This document shows positions 6,574 to 14,564 of a stretch of DNA of 14,564 nt, in pieces. Each line of letters starts with the position of its first letter. Position 1 is the first letter of the stretch. A program made the translations under genes and the position numbers. A model generated the notes under the pieces. That model made no database searches, was not told where the DNA came from, and saw only the letters and a list, made by a program, of their open reading frames with translations. Source of the stretch: Neisseriaceae bacterium (GTDB taxonomy: Bacteria; Pseudomonadota; Gammaproteobacteria; Burkholderiales; Neisseriaceae); assembly GCA_017989485.1 (NCBI GenBank), contig JAGNPU010000009.1, forward strand, positions 1 to 14,564, written 5' to 3'.

Positions 6574-6608
6574 AAAACAAAAACCGCCTGAGTCACCCTC
6601 AGGCGGTT
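6574..6608 (-). terminator. Rho-independent terminator of aroG
   Basis: A perfect 10-bp stem, AACCGCCTGA (6608-6599 on the minus strand) with TCAGGCGGTT (6591-6582), closes a seven-base loop. It is followed by an interrupted T tract (TTTTTGTTTT). It begins 23 bases after the aroG stop codon. Confidence 0.92.
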
Positions 6609-6631
6609 GATCCAACATCGGTTGCGTGCGC

Positions 6632-7693
6632 TTAGCCGCGGCGTGACTGCACCGCTGCGGCCAAAACCCGCAAAATGTGTTCGGTGTCGGCCCAGCCGAT
6701 GCAGCCATCGGTAATGCTTTGGCCGTAGGTCAGGGGCTGGCCGGCCTGTTGGTCTTGGCGGCCTTCCACCAGGTGGCTTTCCACCATCACCCCCATGATG
6801 TGTTGCTGGCCTTGGGCCAGCTGGGCCGCCACGTCTTCGGCCACCACGACCTGACGTTTAAAGTCTTTGCTGCTGTTGGCGTGGCTGAAATCGACCATGA
6901 GGTGGGGGGTCACGCCCGCTTTTTGCAACTGCGCCACCGACGTGGCGACGCTGTCGGCGTCAAAATTCGGGCCGCTGTTGCCGCCGCGCAGAATCACGTG
7001 GCAATCAGGGTTGCCGGCGGTGTGCACAATGGCGGAATGGCCGCTTTTGGTCACCGACAAAAAGTGGTGCGGCTTGCTGGCGGCGCCGATGGCGTCGATG
7101 GCGATTTTCAAATTGCCGTCGGTGCCATTTTTAAAGCCAACGGGGCTAGACAGGCCGGAGGCCAGTTCACGATGCACCTGACTTTCGGTGGTGCGGGCAC
7201 CGATGGCGCCCCAGCTGATTAAGTCCGCATAGTATTGCGGGGTAATCATGTCTAAGAACTCGGTCGATGCGGGCATGCCCATGGTGTTTAACGTCAGCAA
7301 TAGCTGTCGGGCCGTGCGCAAGCCGGCGTTGATGTCGTAGCTGCCATCGAGGTTAGGGTCGTTAATTAAGCCTTTCCAGCCCACGGTGGTGCGCGGTTTT
7401 TCAAAATACACCCGCATCACAATCAGCAGCTCGCCGGCGTATTGTGCCTTTAGCGGCAACAGGCGCTCGGCATATTCTAACGCCGCCTTGGTGTCGTGTA
7501 TCGAACACGGCCCAATCACCACCAATAAGCGGTCATCACGACCATGAATTAAGGCGCTGATGTCTTCTCGGGTTTGGTGGATTAAATCGGCCACCTGCTC
7601 GGTAATGGGCAACTCATATAAGTGGGCAATTGGTGGCAGCAGCTCTTTTACTTCTTTAATCTTAACGTCGTCGGTATTTTTTAAACGTGTCAT
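6632..7693 (-). CDS. aroG: 3-deoxy-7-phosphoheptulonate (DAHP) synthase, class I, probably phenylalanine-sensitive
   Basis: First enzyme of the shikimate pathway, joining phosphoenolpyruvate and erythrose-4-phosphate. Numbered from Met at 7699, the metal ligands are Cys65 (IGPCSIHD), His273 (DFSHAN), Glu307 (MVESHL) and Asp331 (ITDGCIGW). KPRTTVGWKGL (101-111) and GARTTESQVHR (167-177) form the substrate-binding part. The N-terminal DD (10-11) and Ser215 in FLSVTKSGH correspond to the phenylalanine-binding site of E. coli AroG and to the Ser reported as decisive in the Neisseria enzyme, so feedback inhibition by phenylalanine is inferred. I prefer the start at 7693 (353 residues): AGGG lies six bases before it, but directly abuts the ATG at 7699. 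The gene is monocistronic, with about 240 bases of upstream DNA and no Phe-rich leader peptide. Confidence 0.95.
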   Translation of the reverse strand: MTRLKNTDDVKIKEVKELLPPIAHLYELPITEQVADLIHQTREDISALIHGRDDRLLVVIGPCSIHDTKAALEYAERLLPLKAQYAGELLIVMRVYFEKPRTTVGWKGLINDPNLDGSYDINAGLRTARQLLLTLNTMGMPASTEFLDMITPQYYADLISWGAIGARTTESQVHRELASGLSSPVGFKNGTDGNLKIAIDAIGAASKPHHFLSVTKSGHSAIVHTAGNPDCHVILRGGNSGPNFDADSVATSVAQLQKAGVTPHLMVDFSHANSSKDFKRQVVVAEDVAAQLAQGQQHIMGVMVESHLVEGRQDQQAGQPLTYGQSITDGCIGWADTEHILRVLAAAVQSRRG

Positions 7694-7897
7694 GCTCATC
7701 CCTATTCTTTTCCACGGTGCACTAAGGCCTTCTGGCCCACCACCATCTTGAACGAATCTGCCAAAACCAAGACCTTTTGCTCAGGCCTCAGTCATGATTT
7801 TAAATTTAGCCTGTAATTTTAGCATAATATGTTATTTTTATGGCGCCTAGGCCAAAAATAAGCAGCAAATCAAACAACCGCCCCTTATCATAACCAT

Positions 7898-7911
7898 ATA
7901 TTGCGCAATAT
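7898..7911. promoter_or_regulatory. 14-bp perfect palindrome upstream of aroG
   Basis: ATATTGCGCAATAT is fully self-complementary. It lies about 205 bases upstream of aroG and just past the sstT terminator, in an AT-rich intergenic stretch (7700-7937). It could be an operator for a dimeric regulator. I do not recognise it, and it lacks the TGTAAA-N6-TTTACA layout of a TyrR box. Confidence 0.3.
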
Positions 7912-7937
7912 GCACAGCCCCTAACGCCTTCTGACAC

Positions 7938-7965
7938 AAAAAAAGAGGCCTAAGGCCTCTTTTTT
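7938..7965 (-). terminator. Rho-independent terminator of sstT (symmetrical)
   Basis: AGAGGCC (7944-7950) and GGCCTCT (7954-7960) pair perfectly around TAA and are flanked by an A run (7938-7943) and a T run (7961-7965) that extend the stem. It starts 13 bases after the sstT stop. Its symmetry would allow termination in both directions, but aroG is transcribed away from it. Confidence 0.92.
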
Positions 7966-7978
7966 CTGCATCACGCCC

Positions 7979-9199
7979 TTATTTCTGAGCTTTTTCTTGC
8001 TCTGCCAAACACACGGCGGCCGTGAACAAAACGTCGGTAGACGAATTCATCGCGGTTTCGGCCGAGTCTTGCAGCACGCCAATGATGAAGCCCACCGCCA
8101 CCACCTGCATGGCCACGTCGTTAGAAATCCCAAACAGGCCGCAGGCCAAAGGAATGAGCAACAGCGAGCCACCGGCCACGCCGGAGGCGCCACAGGCACA
8201 CACTGCCGCCACAATGCTCAGCAGCAAGGCCGTCGGCACGTCGACAGGAATCCCTATCGTGTTCACCGCCGCCAGGGTCAAAATCGTGATCGTGATCGCG
8301 GCACCGCCCATATTGATGGTTGCCCCCAGTGGAATCGACACCGCATACGTGTCTTCATCCAAGTTCATGTCCCGACACATGCCCATATTCACCGGGATGT
8401 TGGCCGCAGAACTACGGGTAAAGAACGCGGTCACGCCGCTTTCACGCAGGCAGCGCCAGACCAAAGGGTAGGGGTTGCGGCGTATGGTCCAAAACACAAT
8501 AATGGGGTTCACCACCAAGGCCAAGACCGCCATGCTGCCCAACAACACCAGCAGCAGTTTGCCATAGGCGACCAAAGAGGCGAGGCCCGTGGTGGCAATC
8601 GTAGACGCCACCAGGCCAAAAATACCGATGGGGGCCATGCAAATCACCCAGCGTACGATGACGGTGACGCTTTCAGACAGGTCGGCCACCATTTGCTTGG
8701 TGCCATCACTGGCCTGACGCAAGGCCAAGCCCAAACCAATGGCCCACATCAAAATACCCAAATAATTGCCACTCAAGAGGGCGTTAATTGGATTATCAAT
8801 CAGGCTTAACAACACCGATCGCAACACCTCAATAATGCCGGAAGGCGGCACCACCGTGGTCTCGCTCAGCACCAAAATCAGCTTGGTGGGGAACATAAAG
8901 CTGGCCAACACCGCCACCAGGGCCGCGGCAAACGTGCCAATCAGGTATAAAAACAACACGGGCTTAATGCTGTTGGCCTTGCCCGTACGGTGTTGGGCCA
9001 CGGAAGAGGCCACCAAAACAAACACCAGCACCGGCGCCACGGCTTTCAATGCGCGCACGAACAGCTCGCCCAATAAGGCAATCGATTTCGCCGTATCCGG
9101 CAGAAACACCCCCACGAGGACGCCCAATACCAACCCTATAAAAATAAGGTTGACCATGCCCACTCGCTGCAAAAAGCCCATAAATCCTTGATTTTTCAT
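7979..9199 (-). CDS. sstT: Serine/threonine:sodium symporter SstT
   Basis: Inner-membrane sodium-coupled importer of L-serine and L-threonine, of the dicarboxylate/amino acid:cation symporter (DAACS) family. It has 406 residues, the usual SstT length. Family features are the serine-rich hairpin region [12 protein letters not shown] (261-272), [12 protein letters not shown] (290-301), GASGVAGGS (337-345) and [15 protein letters not shown] (378-392). The N-terminus ([18 protein letters not shown]) fits the family. Eight spans plus two re-entrant loops are expected for this fold. AAAGAG lies about eight bases before the ATG. The gene is monocistronic, with a promoter at 9237-9266 and a strong terminator, and is divergent from the tamA unit. 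Confidence 0.96.
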   Translation of the reverse strand: MKNQGFMGFLQRVGMVNLIFIGLVLGVLVGVFLPDTAKSIALLGELFVRALKAVAPVLVFVLVASSVAQHRTGKANSIKPVLFLYLIGTFAAALVAVLASFMFPTKLILVLSETTVVPPSGIIEVLRSVLLSLIDNPINALLSGNYLGILMWAIGLGLALRQASDGTKQMVADLSESVTVIVRWVICMAPIGIFGLVASTIATTGLASLVAYGKLLLVLLGSMAVLALVVNPIIVFWTIRRNPYPLVWRCLRESGVTAFFTRSSAANIPVNMGMCRDMNLDEDTYAVSIPLGATINMGGAAITITILTLAAVNTIGIPVDVPTALLLSIVAAVCACGASGVAGGSLLLIPLACGLFGISNDVAMQVVAVGFIIGVLQDSAETAMNSSTDVLFTAAVCLAEQEKAQK

Positions 9200-9236
9200 C
9201 CGCTATGCTCTTTATTTGTCAAAATTTAATAAACCG

Positions 9237-9266
9237 ATTGTAAGATAACCTTGCAGTTTATGTCAC
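9237..9266 (-). promoter_or_regulatory. Predicted sstT promoter
   Basis: On the minus strand GTGACA (9266-9261, 5 of 6) and TACAAT (9242-9237, 5 of 6) are separated by 18 bases, 37 bases before the start codon. A TTGACA-like hexamer at 9222-9217 is too close to the ATG to serve as -35. The same AT-rich stretch holds TATAAA at 9271-9276 on the plus strand, a possible -10 for the divergent unit, but no good -35 accompanies it. Confidence 0.55.
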
Positions 9267-9304
9267 GACTTATAAACTTTCTGCGCCCACAAGGGGACTA
9301 AACC

Positions 9305-9421
9305 ATGATGGCATTGTTCGTCATCTGTTTTAGACGGCTGATAAATTTCACCTTTTTGCGCCTAATCCACGCCCTCTTTAAGGAAATGATGTTAAAATTC
9401 TTTCCACGCCCTGTTATGTAA
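9305..9421 (+). CDS. Small hypothetical ORF (38 residues) upstream of tamA
   Basis: An uninterrupted frame starts with ATG ATG at 9305 and ends with TAA at 9419-9421. It is preceded by AAGGGG eight bases before the ATG, a stronger Shine-Dalgarno sequence than that of tamA. The product begins MMALFVICFRRLINFTF and is hydrophobic and basic (Phe, Leu, Ile, Met with Arg and Lys, no Asp), consistent with a small membrane peptide. It ends 12 bases before the tamA ATG, so translational coupling or a leader role is possible. I do not recognise it. A 38-codon frame can occur by chance, so the ribosome binding site and position are the only support. Confidence 0.4.
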   Translation: MMALFVICFRRLINFTFLRLIHALFKEMMLKFFPRPVM

Positions 9422-9433
9422 CCACGAGTGACT

Positions 9434-11209
9434 ATGTTTTCTTTTCGGCATCTCCCCTTTTTAGTGTGTACTTTATGTGCATTCAGCGCGGTTGCGGCTG
9501 AACGCCCGAAGGACGCCGAGCAAAAAAAACCGCTGCCTTATGAGGTGGTGGTACACGCCGATAACGACGAAGCCAAGGCTTTGCTGACCCAGCACCTAGG
9601 CTTAATCAAGCAACGTGAAATGGCAGACTTAGACAGCGAGCAAATCGGCTTTTTGGCCGAGGACGCGCCCAATCAGGCGCAAGAAATGCTGGAAACCCTA
9701 GGCTATTTCAACAGCAAGGTATCGGTACAAAAAAACCAAGACCAGTATGATGTGCACGTGACGCTCGGCCCTAGGGTCAAGGTTAACGACGTGATGGTGT
9801 TGCTCGAAGGCTCGGTCACCGAAGACGGCGAGCTGGGCGACTATTATCGCCAGGCCATGAGCAACTGGGCCTTGCCCGTCGGCAACCCCTACGACCAAAG
9901 CGGCTGGGACAGCAGCAAAACCTCAGTCTTGCGCGGCGTCACCAAATACAAATATCCCCTGGCCCAAATCAAATCATCGCAAGCCTATATCGACCCAGAT
10001 GCTCAAACGGCGCAGCTAAGCGTCGTCGTTGACAGCAATGAGCCCGTCTACTTTGGCGACATTCAGGTTTCCGGCACCGAACGCTATCCCGAATCGGTGG
10101 TGCGCGGGCTGGCCGACTTTCGCTACGGCAACGATTACGACTTAGAAAAAATTCTAGACTATCAAGAAGCGCTGGAACAGGACAGCCACTATGCCAACGT
10201 GGTGGTCAACGCCGACTTCGACAACCTGTTTGAACGCCATGTCCCGATTAAGGTCAACGTGGTCGAAGTGCCGCGGCAAAAGCTGGAGCTGGGCCTGAAG
10301 TACGACACCAACGAAGGCGTCGGGACCCACTTTGGCTACGACCACTACAATATGTTTAAACGGGGCTACGTCGGCTCCATCGTGTCCGACGTCAGCAAAT
10401 ACGAACAAATCGTCAGCTTCGGCGTCAGCCAGCCGCGTAATGAAAAAGGCTATTACCACACGGCCAACGTGCGCTTTAAAAACACCGAAGTCCAAAAAGT
10501 CCACACCAAGACCGCCAACGTCGGCGTGTGGCGCATCCGTCACCGCAACAACATCGACGCCCAGTTCGGTCTGGAATATTATTTAGAAACCGCCAGCATT
10601 GACGGTGGCCCCAACCTAGGCAACAGCCGTGCGCTGTTGGCCACCGCCATGTGGAAGCAACAAAACGTCACCACTCGGCTACGGCCCTTACATGGCTACA
10701 CCTTAGAGGGGGCGGTGTCGTCTACCTTAGGGAAGCTGGGCTCAACCGCCGACGTCCAGCGTGCCAATGCGCGCGCCAGCTATTATTTCACCCCAGAAAA
10801 CACCCAGCTGGGCACCATTGTGGTGCGCGGCCAATTGGGCGTGGTCCATGTGAAGAGCGACGCCTCAGTCCCTTCCGACCTATTGTTCCGTACCGGTGGT
10901 GCCGGGTCTGTGCGTGGTTATGAATACCTCGGCATCGGTATTGACGGCCCTAACGGTTCGGTACTCGGTGGCAAAGTCATTGGCGTCGCCAGCCTAGAGT
11001 ATCAATACCCCATGACCAAAAACCTGTCTCTGGCCGTATTCCAAGACATGGGTGACGTGGCCAACAAGGCCAAGGATTTTAGGCTCAAGCAGGCAACCGG
11101 CCTTGGCATACGCTGGTTTAGCCCCGTGGCACCGGTGTCTTTTGACATTGCCCGCGCCCATGACGACAATAAGATACGTTGGCACATCAGTTTAGGAACC
11201 ACTTTTTAA
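9434..11209 (+). CDS. tamA: TamA, outer-membrane Omp85-family component of the TAM complex
   Basis: Outer-membrane protein of the Omp85/BamA superfamily. With TamB it forms the translocation and assembly module, tied to outer-membrane protein insertion and to phospholipid transport between membranes. A signal peptide fills about residues 1-22 (hydrophobic FLVCTLCAFSAVAA, then ERPKD). POTRA domains follow to about residue 265 (YFGDIQVSGTERYPESVVRG is typical of a POTRA start). A 16-strand barrel then starts near QKLELGLKYDTNEG. The conserved barrel motif FRTGGAGSVRGYEY lies near 483-496, and the chain ends in Phe. I chose ATG at 9434 (591 residues); a GTG at 9428 is in frame, but GAG at 9426-9428 fits the ATG with a five-base gap. 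The stop TAA overlaps the tamB ATG by one base. An A8 tract (9522-9529) lies just after the signal peptide. Confidence 0.95.
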   Translation: MFSFRHLPFLVCTLCAFSAVAAERPKDAEQKKPLPYEVVVHADNDEAKALLTQHLGLIKQREMADLDSEQIGFLAEDAPNQAQEMLETLGYFNSKVSVQKNQDQYDVHVTLGPRVKVNDVMVLLEGSVTEDGELGDYYRQAMSNWALPVGNPYDQSGWDSSKTSVLRGVTKYKYPLAQIKSSQAYIDPDAQTAQLSVVVDSNEPVYFGDIQVSGTERYPESVVRGLADFRYGNDYDLEKILDYQEALEQDSHYANVVVNADFDNLFERHVPIKVNVVEVPRQKLELGLKYDTNEGVGTHFGYDHYNMFKRGYVGSIVSDVSKYEQIVSFGVSQPRNEKGYYHTANVRFKNTEVQKVHTKTANVGVWRIRHRNNIDAQFGLEYYLETASIDGGPNLGNSRALLATAMWKQQNVTTRLRPLHGYTLEGAVSSTLGKLGSTADVQRANARASYYFTPENTQLGTIVVRGQLGVVHVKSDASVPSDLLFRTGGAGSVRGYEYLGIGIDGPNGSVLGGKVIGVASLEYQYPMTKNLSLAVFQDMGDVANKAKDFRLKQATGLGIRWFSPVAPVSFDIARAHDDNKIRWHISLGTTF

Positions 11210-14200
11210 TGTCTGAGCAAACCCCCGTCACCGAACACACGCCGACAACGCCCCCAAAAGGCGACAGCAAACCAAAAAAACGGTTTAAATGGCTAAAACG
11301 CAGCCTCTGGGCGGCGCTGCTGCTGTTGCCGCTGCTGGCCCTTGGTCTGTACTGGGTGTTAGCCACCCACTCAGGCCTGCGCTTTGCCGTCCTCACCGCC
11401 CCCAAAATCGCCAACGTCCAGATTGAGGCCGAAACCCTTAACGGCACGATTTGGGATGGGTTCGACACCCAGAACATGACGGTCACCACCCCAGACTTGA
11501 CCGTGTCTATCGAACACATTCTGTTTCAATGGCAGGCCAAGTCGCTGTTGCAACGACTGCTGCACGTCCAATTGCTCGACGTCGGCGTGGTCCATCTAGA
11601 CTTACATAAAACCACCCCAGACAAGCCCAGTGAACCGCTGGTCTTGCCAAGCAATATTGGCCTGCCTTTTGGGCTACAGGCCAATATAGAAGCCGTGCGC
11701 CTGGCAGGCTTGACCCTAGGCCCCGACAACACGGTATTGCTCAAGGCCAGCGAAGTGGCCTACCGCTATCAGGAAAACGGTCACGAGCTGACCCTGGTTG
11801 GCTTACGCACCCAGTGGTCTAGCCATCAAGGCCAGTTCACCCTCAAAAATGACGCCCCTTATGCCTTAACCGGCCACATGGCCATTGCCGGCGCCTTAGA
11901 CGACGTCGCCGTAGAAGGCGATTTAACCTTTGCGGGCAGCCTCGAAACCCCTTTGATTCAAGGCGGCTTTAGCGGTGAAGGCGTCGCCGCCACCGTGGAC
12001 ATCGACGTGTCCCCCTTTGCCGCCGAGCTCGCCGACAAGGTCAACCGCATCACCATTGCGGCCGGCAACATCAATCCCCAGGATTTTTTAAACACCATTC
12101 CCGCCGCCAACCTGGCGTTTTCACTGATCGTCAGTCCTGACGCCAGCGGCAATGCCTTGGATGGCCAATTGACCTTGGCCAACACCCAGCCCAACACCAT
12201 TAGCCAAAATGGCCTGCCGATCCAAACCCTATTGGGCCAGTTCAACGTCAACCATGAAGGCCTCATCAACGTCAGCGCCTTAGACGTTCGCGCGCTGAAA
12301 GAAGGGCGCCTAAGCGCCCAAGGCGTGATCGACACCAGCGCCAAAACCCTAGAAACCCGCCTCAACATCAGCAACCTAACCATTCAAGACGTGGTTGAGT
12401 CCAGTCTGAAAATGGCCATCGATGGCGACTTAAGCATTAAGGGGCCTTTAAATACGCCCGAAGCCCGTTGGGCGCTGCGCACCGACCGCGAAGTGCTGTC
12501 AGAAGGCCTATTGCAACTCGAGCAAGACACCGACCAGCAAACCACATTAAACATTAAAGAAGCCTTTATTCAACCGAAGCAGGGCGGTCGCCTAGACCTG
12601 GCCGGCCATTTGGCCTTATTCGGTGAAAAAGCCCTAGACCTCAAGCTCAACACCAAGCAGTTTGACCCCAGCAAAATCATGCCCGAGCTGCCTCAGGGCG
12701 ACGTCAACCTGACCTTAAACGCCAAGGGCGCCCTGGCCGTGGTCGGCAAGGGCAAAGACAAAACGCCACAGCCTGACCTAAGCGCCGACCTGGTGCTGCA
12801 AACCAGCCGTTTGTCGGGCGCGCCCCTCAGCGGCAAAAGCCACCTGCGCTACGCCCAAGGCCATTTGCCCAAGATTGATGCCTTAATCAATCTGGGCAAC
12901 AATCACATTCAGGCCAAGGGCGCCTTTGGCACCGACAAAGACCGGCTAGACCTCGATGTCCGCGCCCCTAATCTAGAGCTGTTCGGCTTTGGCCTGAAAG
13001 GCTATGTCGAGGCCAAAGGCTTTGTGCAAGGCCAACCCAAAAACCTGACCGCCAACCTCAAGGGCCAGGCCCGTAACCTACAGGTGGCCAAGGCCATCGC
13101 CATCCGCCAGCTCAACGTCGACACCACGGTGTCGCCCAATATGCAGGCCCCGTTAAAAGTCGCCATCAGCGGCGACGAACTGGCGTTCTTAAGCGACGGC
13201 AAGCAAAATGGCACCAAAATTCACAACCTGAATGTGGCCATTAACGGCACCGGCAACAAACACAGCCTGGCCGCCAAGGCCAACACCAACATCGACGGCA
13301 AAAATTATGCCCTAGACGTTCAGGCCAACGGCGGCCTGAATAACGACTTTGCCTGGAAGGGCACCGTGGGTAAATTAAACATCCAGGGCGCGTTTAACCT
13401 CTTATTGCAAAACCCCGTGTCCTTAAGCGCCAGTGCCGACGAAGTCAAAGTGGGCCAGGCGCGCTGGTCGGCCATGGGCGGCAGCCTCAGCCTGCAGCAC
13501 CTCAACTGGAGCAAGACCAAAGGCATCAGCACCAAAGGCCAGGCCAACCGCCTGGCGCTGTCGGAATTGGCCAACATCATGCCCATGCCCATCCAGCAAA
13601 ACCTGGTCATCGGCGGCGATTGGGACTTAAACTATACTGAAAACGCCAGCGGCTATTTAAACCTGCGCCACGAGCAGGGCGACATCACCTTGCCCTACCG
13701 CAATCAGGCCTTGGCCCTACGCAACCTGGCCATTAAAGCCACCCTCAGCCGCGGCCAAATCGCCTTGGACGCCGGTGCCCAGACCCGCTTTGGCAGCGCC
13801 AAAGCCAATCTGACCCTGGCCCAAAACTTCGGCGGCAACATCATGACGGCACCGCTCAAAGGCCAGCTTCAGGTCTACATGGAGGATTTAAATCAGTTTA
13901 AATACCTCCTGCCCGTCGGCACCCAAGTCCATGGCCGGTTCAGCGCCAACGTGGGCGTAACCGGCTCCATCAGCCAGCCCAATCTGAGCGGCAGCATGAC
14001 CGGTGACCAGCTGGATTTGCGCGACTTCAACAGCGGCCTGCATTTCCCAGACGGCACCTTACGCGCCCATTTTTCTGGCCAACAGCTGGTGCTGGACCAG
14101 CTGCGCTTTAACAGCCCGCGCGGCAACGTGGCCGCCAGCGGCGTGATCAAAAACCTGAACCGCAGCCCTGACGTCAACGTCAACGTGGTGTTTGACCGCT

Positions 14201-14564
14201 ACAGCCTGTTCAGTAAATCAGATCGCCGCGTGGTCATCAGCGGCAACACCAAGCTGCGCTACGCCGACATGATAGGGATAGAACTGATCGGTGGCCTCAA
14301 AGTCGATCATGGCCGGATTGACTTGCCCGAATCGGGTGCCCCTTCGCTCAGCAGCGACGTGGTGGTCAAAGGCCGTAAGCAAGAAGAACAGGGCACGCCG
14401 ATGCCGGTGTTCATGGACTTAACCCTAGACCTCAACGACCGCTTCCGCTTTGTTGGCCAGGGGCTCAACGTGCTCATGGGCGGCCAGATCAAAATCTTGG
14501 CCAAGCCCAAACAGCCCATCCAGGCCATCGGTCAAGTCATCGTGGTGGAAGGCCGCTATAAGGC
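11209..14564 (+). CDS. tamB: TamB, inner-membrane-anchored TAM component, 3' end missing
   Basis: Large AsmA-like/DUF490 bridge protein of the TAM complex, anchored in the inner membrane and spanning the periplasm to TamA. The frame opens with ATG overlapping the tamA stop (TAATG) and stays open for 1118 complete codons to the window edge. E. coli TamB has about 1260 residues, so most of the protein is present. A Pro/Lys-rich cytoplasmic start (KKRFKWLKR) precedes one membrane anchor at about residues 33-52. A long run of beta-strand-rich segments (alternating Leu/Ile/Val with Asn/Asp/Gly) follows, typical of the lipid-groove fold. Near the right edge VDHGRIDLPESGAPSLSSD, then MDLTLDLNDRFRF and GQVIVVEGRYK, belong to the conserved TamB C-terminal domain. 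No frameshift or stop was found. Overlap with tamA implies one operon and coupled translation. Confidence 0.95.
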   Translation, partial: MSEQTPVTEHTPTTPPKGDSKPKKRFKWLKRSLWAALLLLPLLALGLYWVLATHSGLRFAVLTAPKIANVQIEAETLNGTIWDGFDTQNMTVTTPDLTVSIEHILFQWQAKSLLQRLLHVQLLDVGVVHLDLHKTTPDKPSEPLVLPSNIGLPFGLQANIEAVRLAGLTLGPDNTVLLKASEVAYRYQENGHELTLVGLRTQWSSHQGQFTLKNDAPYALTGHMAIAGALDDVAVEGDLTFAGSLETPLIQGGFSGEGVAATVDIDVSPFAAELADKVNRITIAAGNINPQDFLNTIPAANLAFSLIVSPDASGNALDGQLTLANTQPNTISQNGLPIQTLLGQFNVNHEGLINVSALDVRALKEGRLSAQGVIDTSAKTLETRLNISNLTIQDVVESSLKMAIDGDLSIKGPLNTPEARWALRTDREVLSEGLLQLEQDTDQQTTLNIKEAFIQPKQGGRLDLAGHLALFGEKALDLKLNTKQFDPSKIMPELPQGDVNLTLNAKGALAVVGKGKDKTPQPDLSADLVLQTSRLSGAPLSGKSHLRYAQGHLPKIDALINLGNNHIQAKGAFGTDKDRLDLDVRAPNLELFGFGLKGYVEAKGFVQGQPKNLTANLKGQARNLQVAKAIAIRQLNVDTTVSPNMQAPLKVAISGDELAFLSDGKQNGTKIHNLNVAINGTGNKHSLAAKANTNIDGKNYALDVQANGGLNNDFAWKGTVGKLNIQGAFNLLLQNPVSLSASADEVKVGQARWSAMGGSLSLQHLNWSKTKGISTKGQANRLALSELANIMPMPIQQNLVIGGDWDLNYTENASGYLNLRHEQGDITLPYRNQALALRNLAIKATLSRGQIALDAGAQTRFGSAKANLTLAQNFGGNIMTAPLKGQLQVYMEDLNQFKYLLPVGTQVHGRFSANVGVTGSISQPNLSGSMTGDQLDLRDFNSGLHFPDGTLRAHFSGQQLVLDQLRFNSPRGNVAASGVIKNLNRSPDVNVNVVFDRYSLFSKSDRRVVISGNTKLRYADMIGIELIGGLKVDHGRIDLPESGAPSLSSDVVVKGRKQEEQGTPMPVFMDLTLDLNDRFRFVGQGLNVLMGGQIKILAKPKQPIQAIGQVIVVEGRYK

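Noticed and set aside
6582..6608. aroG terminator stem resembling paired uptake-sequence terminators (CCGCCTGA core)
   Set aside because: The match to known Neisseriaceae uptake dialects is only partial, and the same word does not recur in the other terminators of the window.
7700..7745. Possible 14-codon leader peptide (MVVGQKALVHRGKE) just before aroG
   Set aside because: No ribosome binding site, not enriched in Phe, Tyr or Trp codons, and the hairpins around it are not followed by a T run, so attenuation is not supported.
8000..8810. Long plus-strand frames (270 and 149 codons) opposite sstT, and similar ones opposite fba, pgk and aroG
   Set aside because: They are antisense shadows of well-recognised genes in GC-rich DNA, with no ribosome binding sites and composition typical of reversed coding sequence.
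9328..9340. A one-mismatch relative of the Neisseria DNA uptake sequence (GCCGTCTGAA) on the minus strand
   Set aside because: About one such near-match is expected by chance in a window this size counting both strands, and no exact copy was seen. It gives no support for uptake function here.
9595..11720. Several CCTAGG sites in tamA and tamB
   Set aside because: A hand count of CTAG over the whole window gave about 29, roughly half of random expectation, so CTAG is not enriched and the local cluster is not convincing.

Overview
This window looks like chromosomal housekeeping DNA from a betaproteobacterium, most likely a member of the Neisseriaceae or a close relative. The basis is the proteins: a 354-residue class IIB fructose-bisphosphate aldolase whose N-terminus and active-site blocks read very much like the Neisseria enzyme from memory, a phenylalanine-type class I DAHP synthase, SstT, and a TamA-TamB pair. 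Genus and species cannot be fixed from the sequence alone. GC content looks to be in the mid 50s percent (by eye, not computed). The canonical Neisseria DNA uptake sequence was not found on reading both strands.

Layout. (1) 1-1307, plus strand: an AlsT-type sodium:amino acid symporter cut off at its 5' end by the window edge, closed by a strong terminator. (2) 1364-2129: about 770 bases with no convincing gene. They hold several perfect or near-perfect hairpins, and a degenerate repeat of about 90 bases occurs at both ends. (3) 2130-6540, minus strand: pgk, a LysE/RhtB exporter, a WaaL/O-antigen-ligase-family protein and fba. pgk has its own promoter and terminator. The exporter and ligase overlap by 4 bases (ATGA) and form a translationally coupled pair. 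fba has its own -10 box just past the ligase stop. (4) 6574-7693, minus strand: aroG, followed by a strong terminator and a second terminator-like hairpin. (5) 7938-9266, minus strand: sstT with terminator and promoter. (6) 9305-14564, plus strand, divergent from sstT: an undescribed 38-codon ORF with a strong Shine-Dalgarno sequence, then tamA and tamB overlapping by one base (TAATG). tamB runs off the right edge.

How the genes relate. Pgk and Fba belong to central glycolysis/gluconeogenesis. AroG commits phosphoenolpyruvate and erythrose-4-phosphate to aromatic amino acid synthesis. AlsT, SstT and the LysE-type exporter move amino acids or similar small molecules across the inner membrane. 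TamA and TamB bridge the outer and inner membranes. The WaaL-like protein is a candidate glycan ligase of the envelope. These are separate transcription units, not one dedicated system.

No transposase, integrase, CRISPR array, tRNA or rRNA was seen. I did not find a clearly new multi-gene system. The parts most worth a second look are the hairpin-rich segment flanked by repeats at 1486-2083, the 38-codon ORF before tamA, the G7 tract in the ligase gene and the palindromic cluster in the pgk leader.
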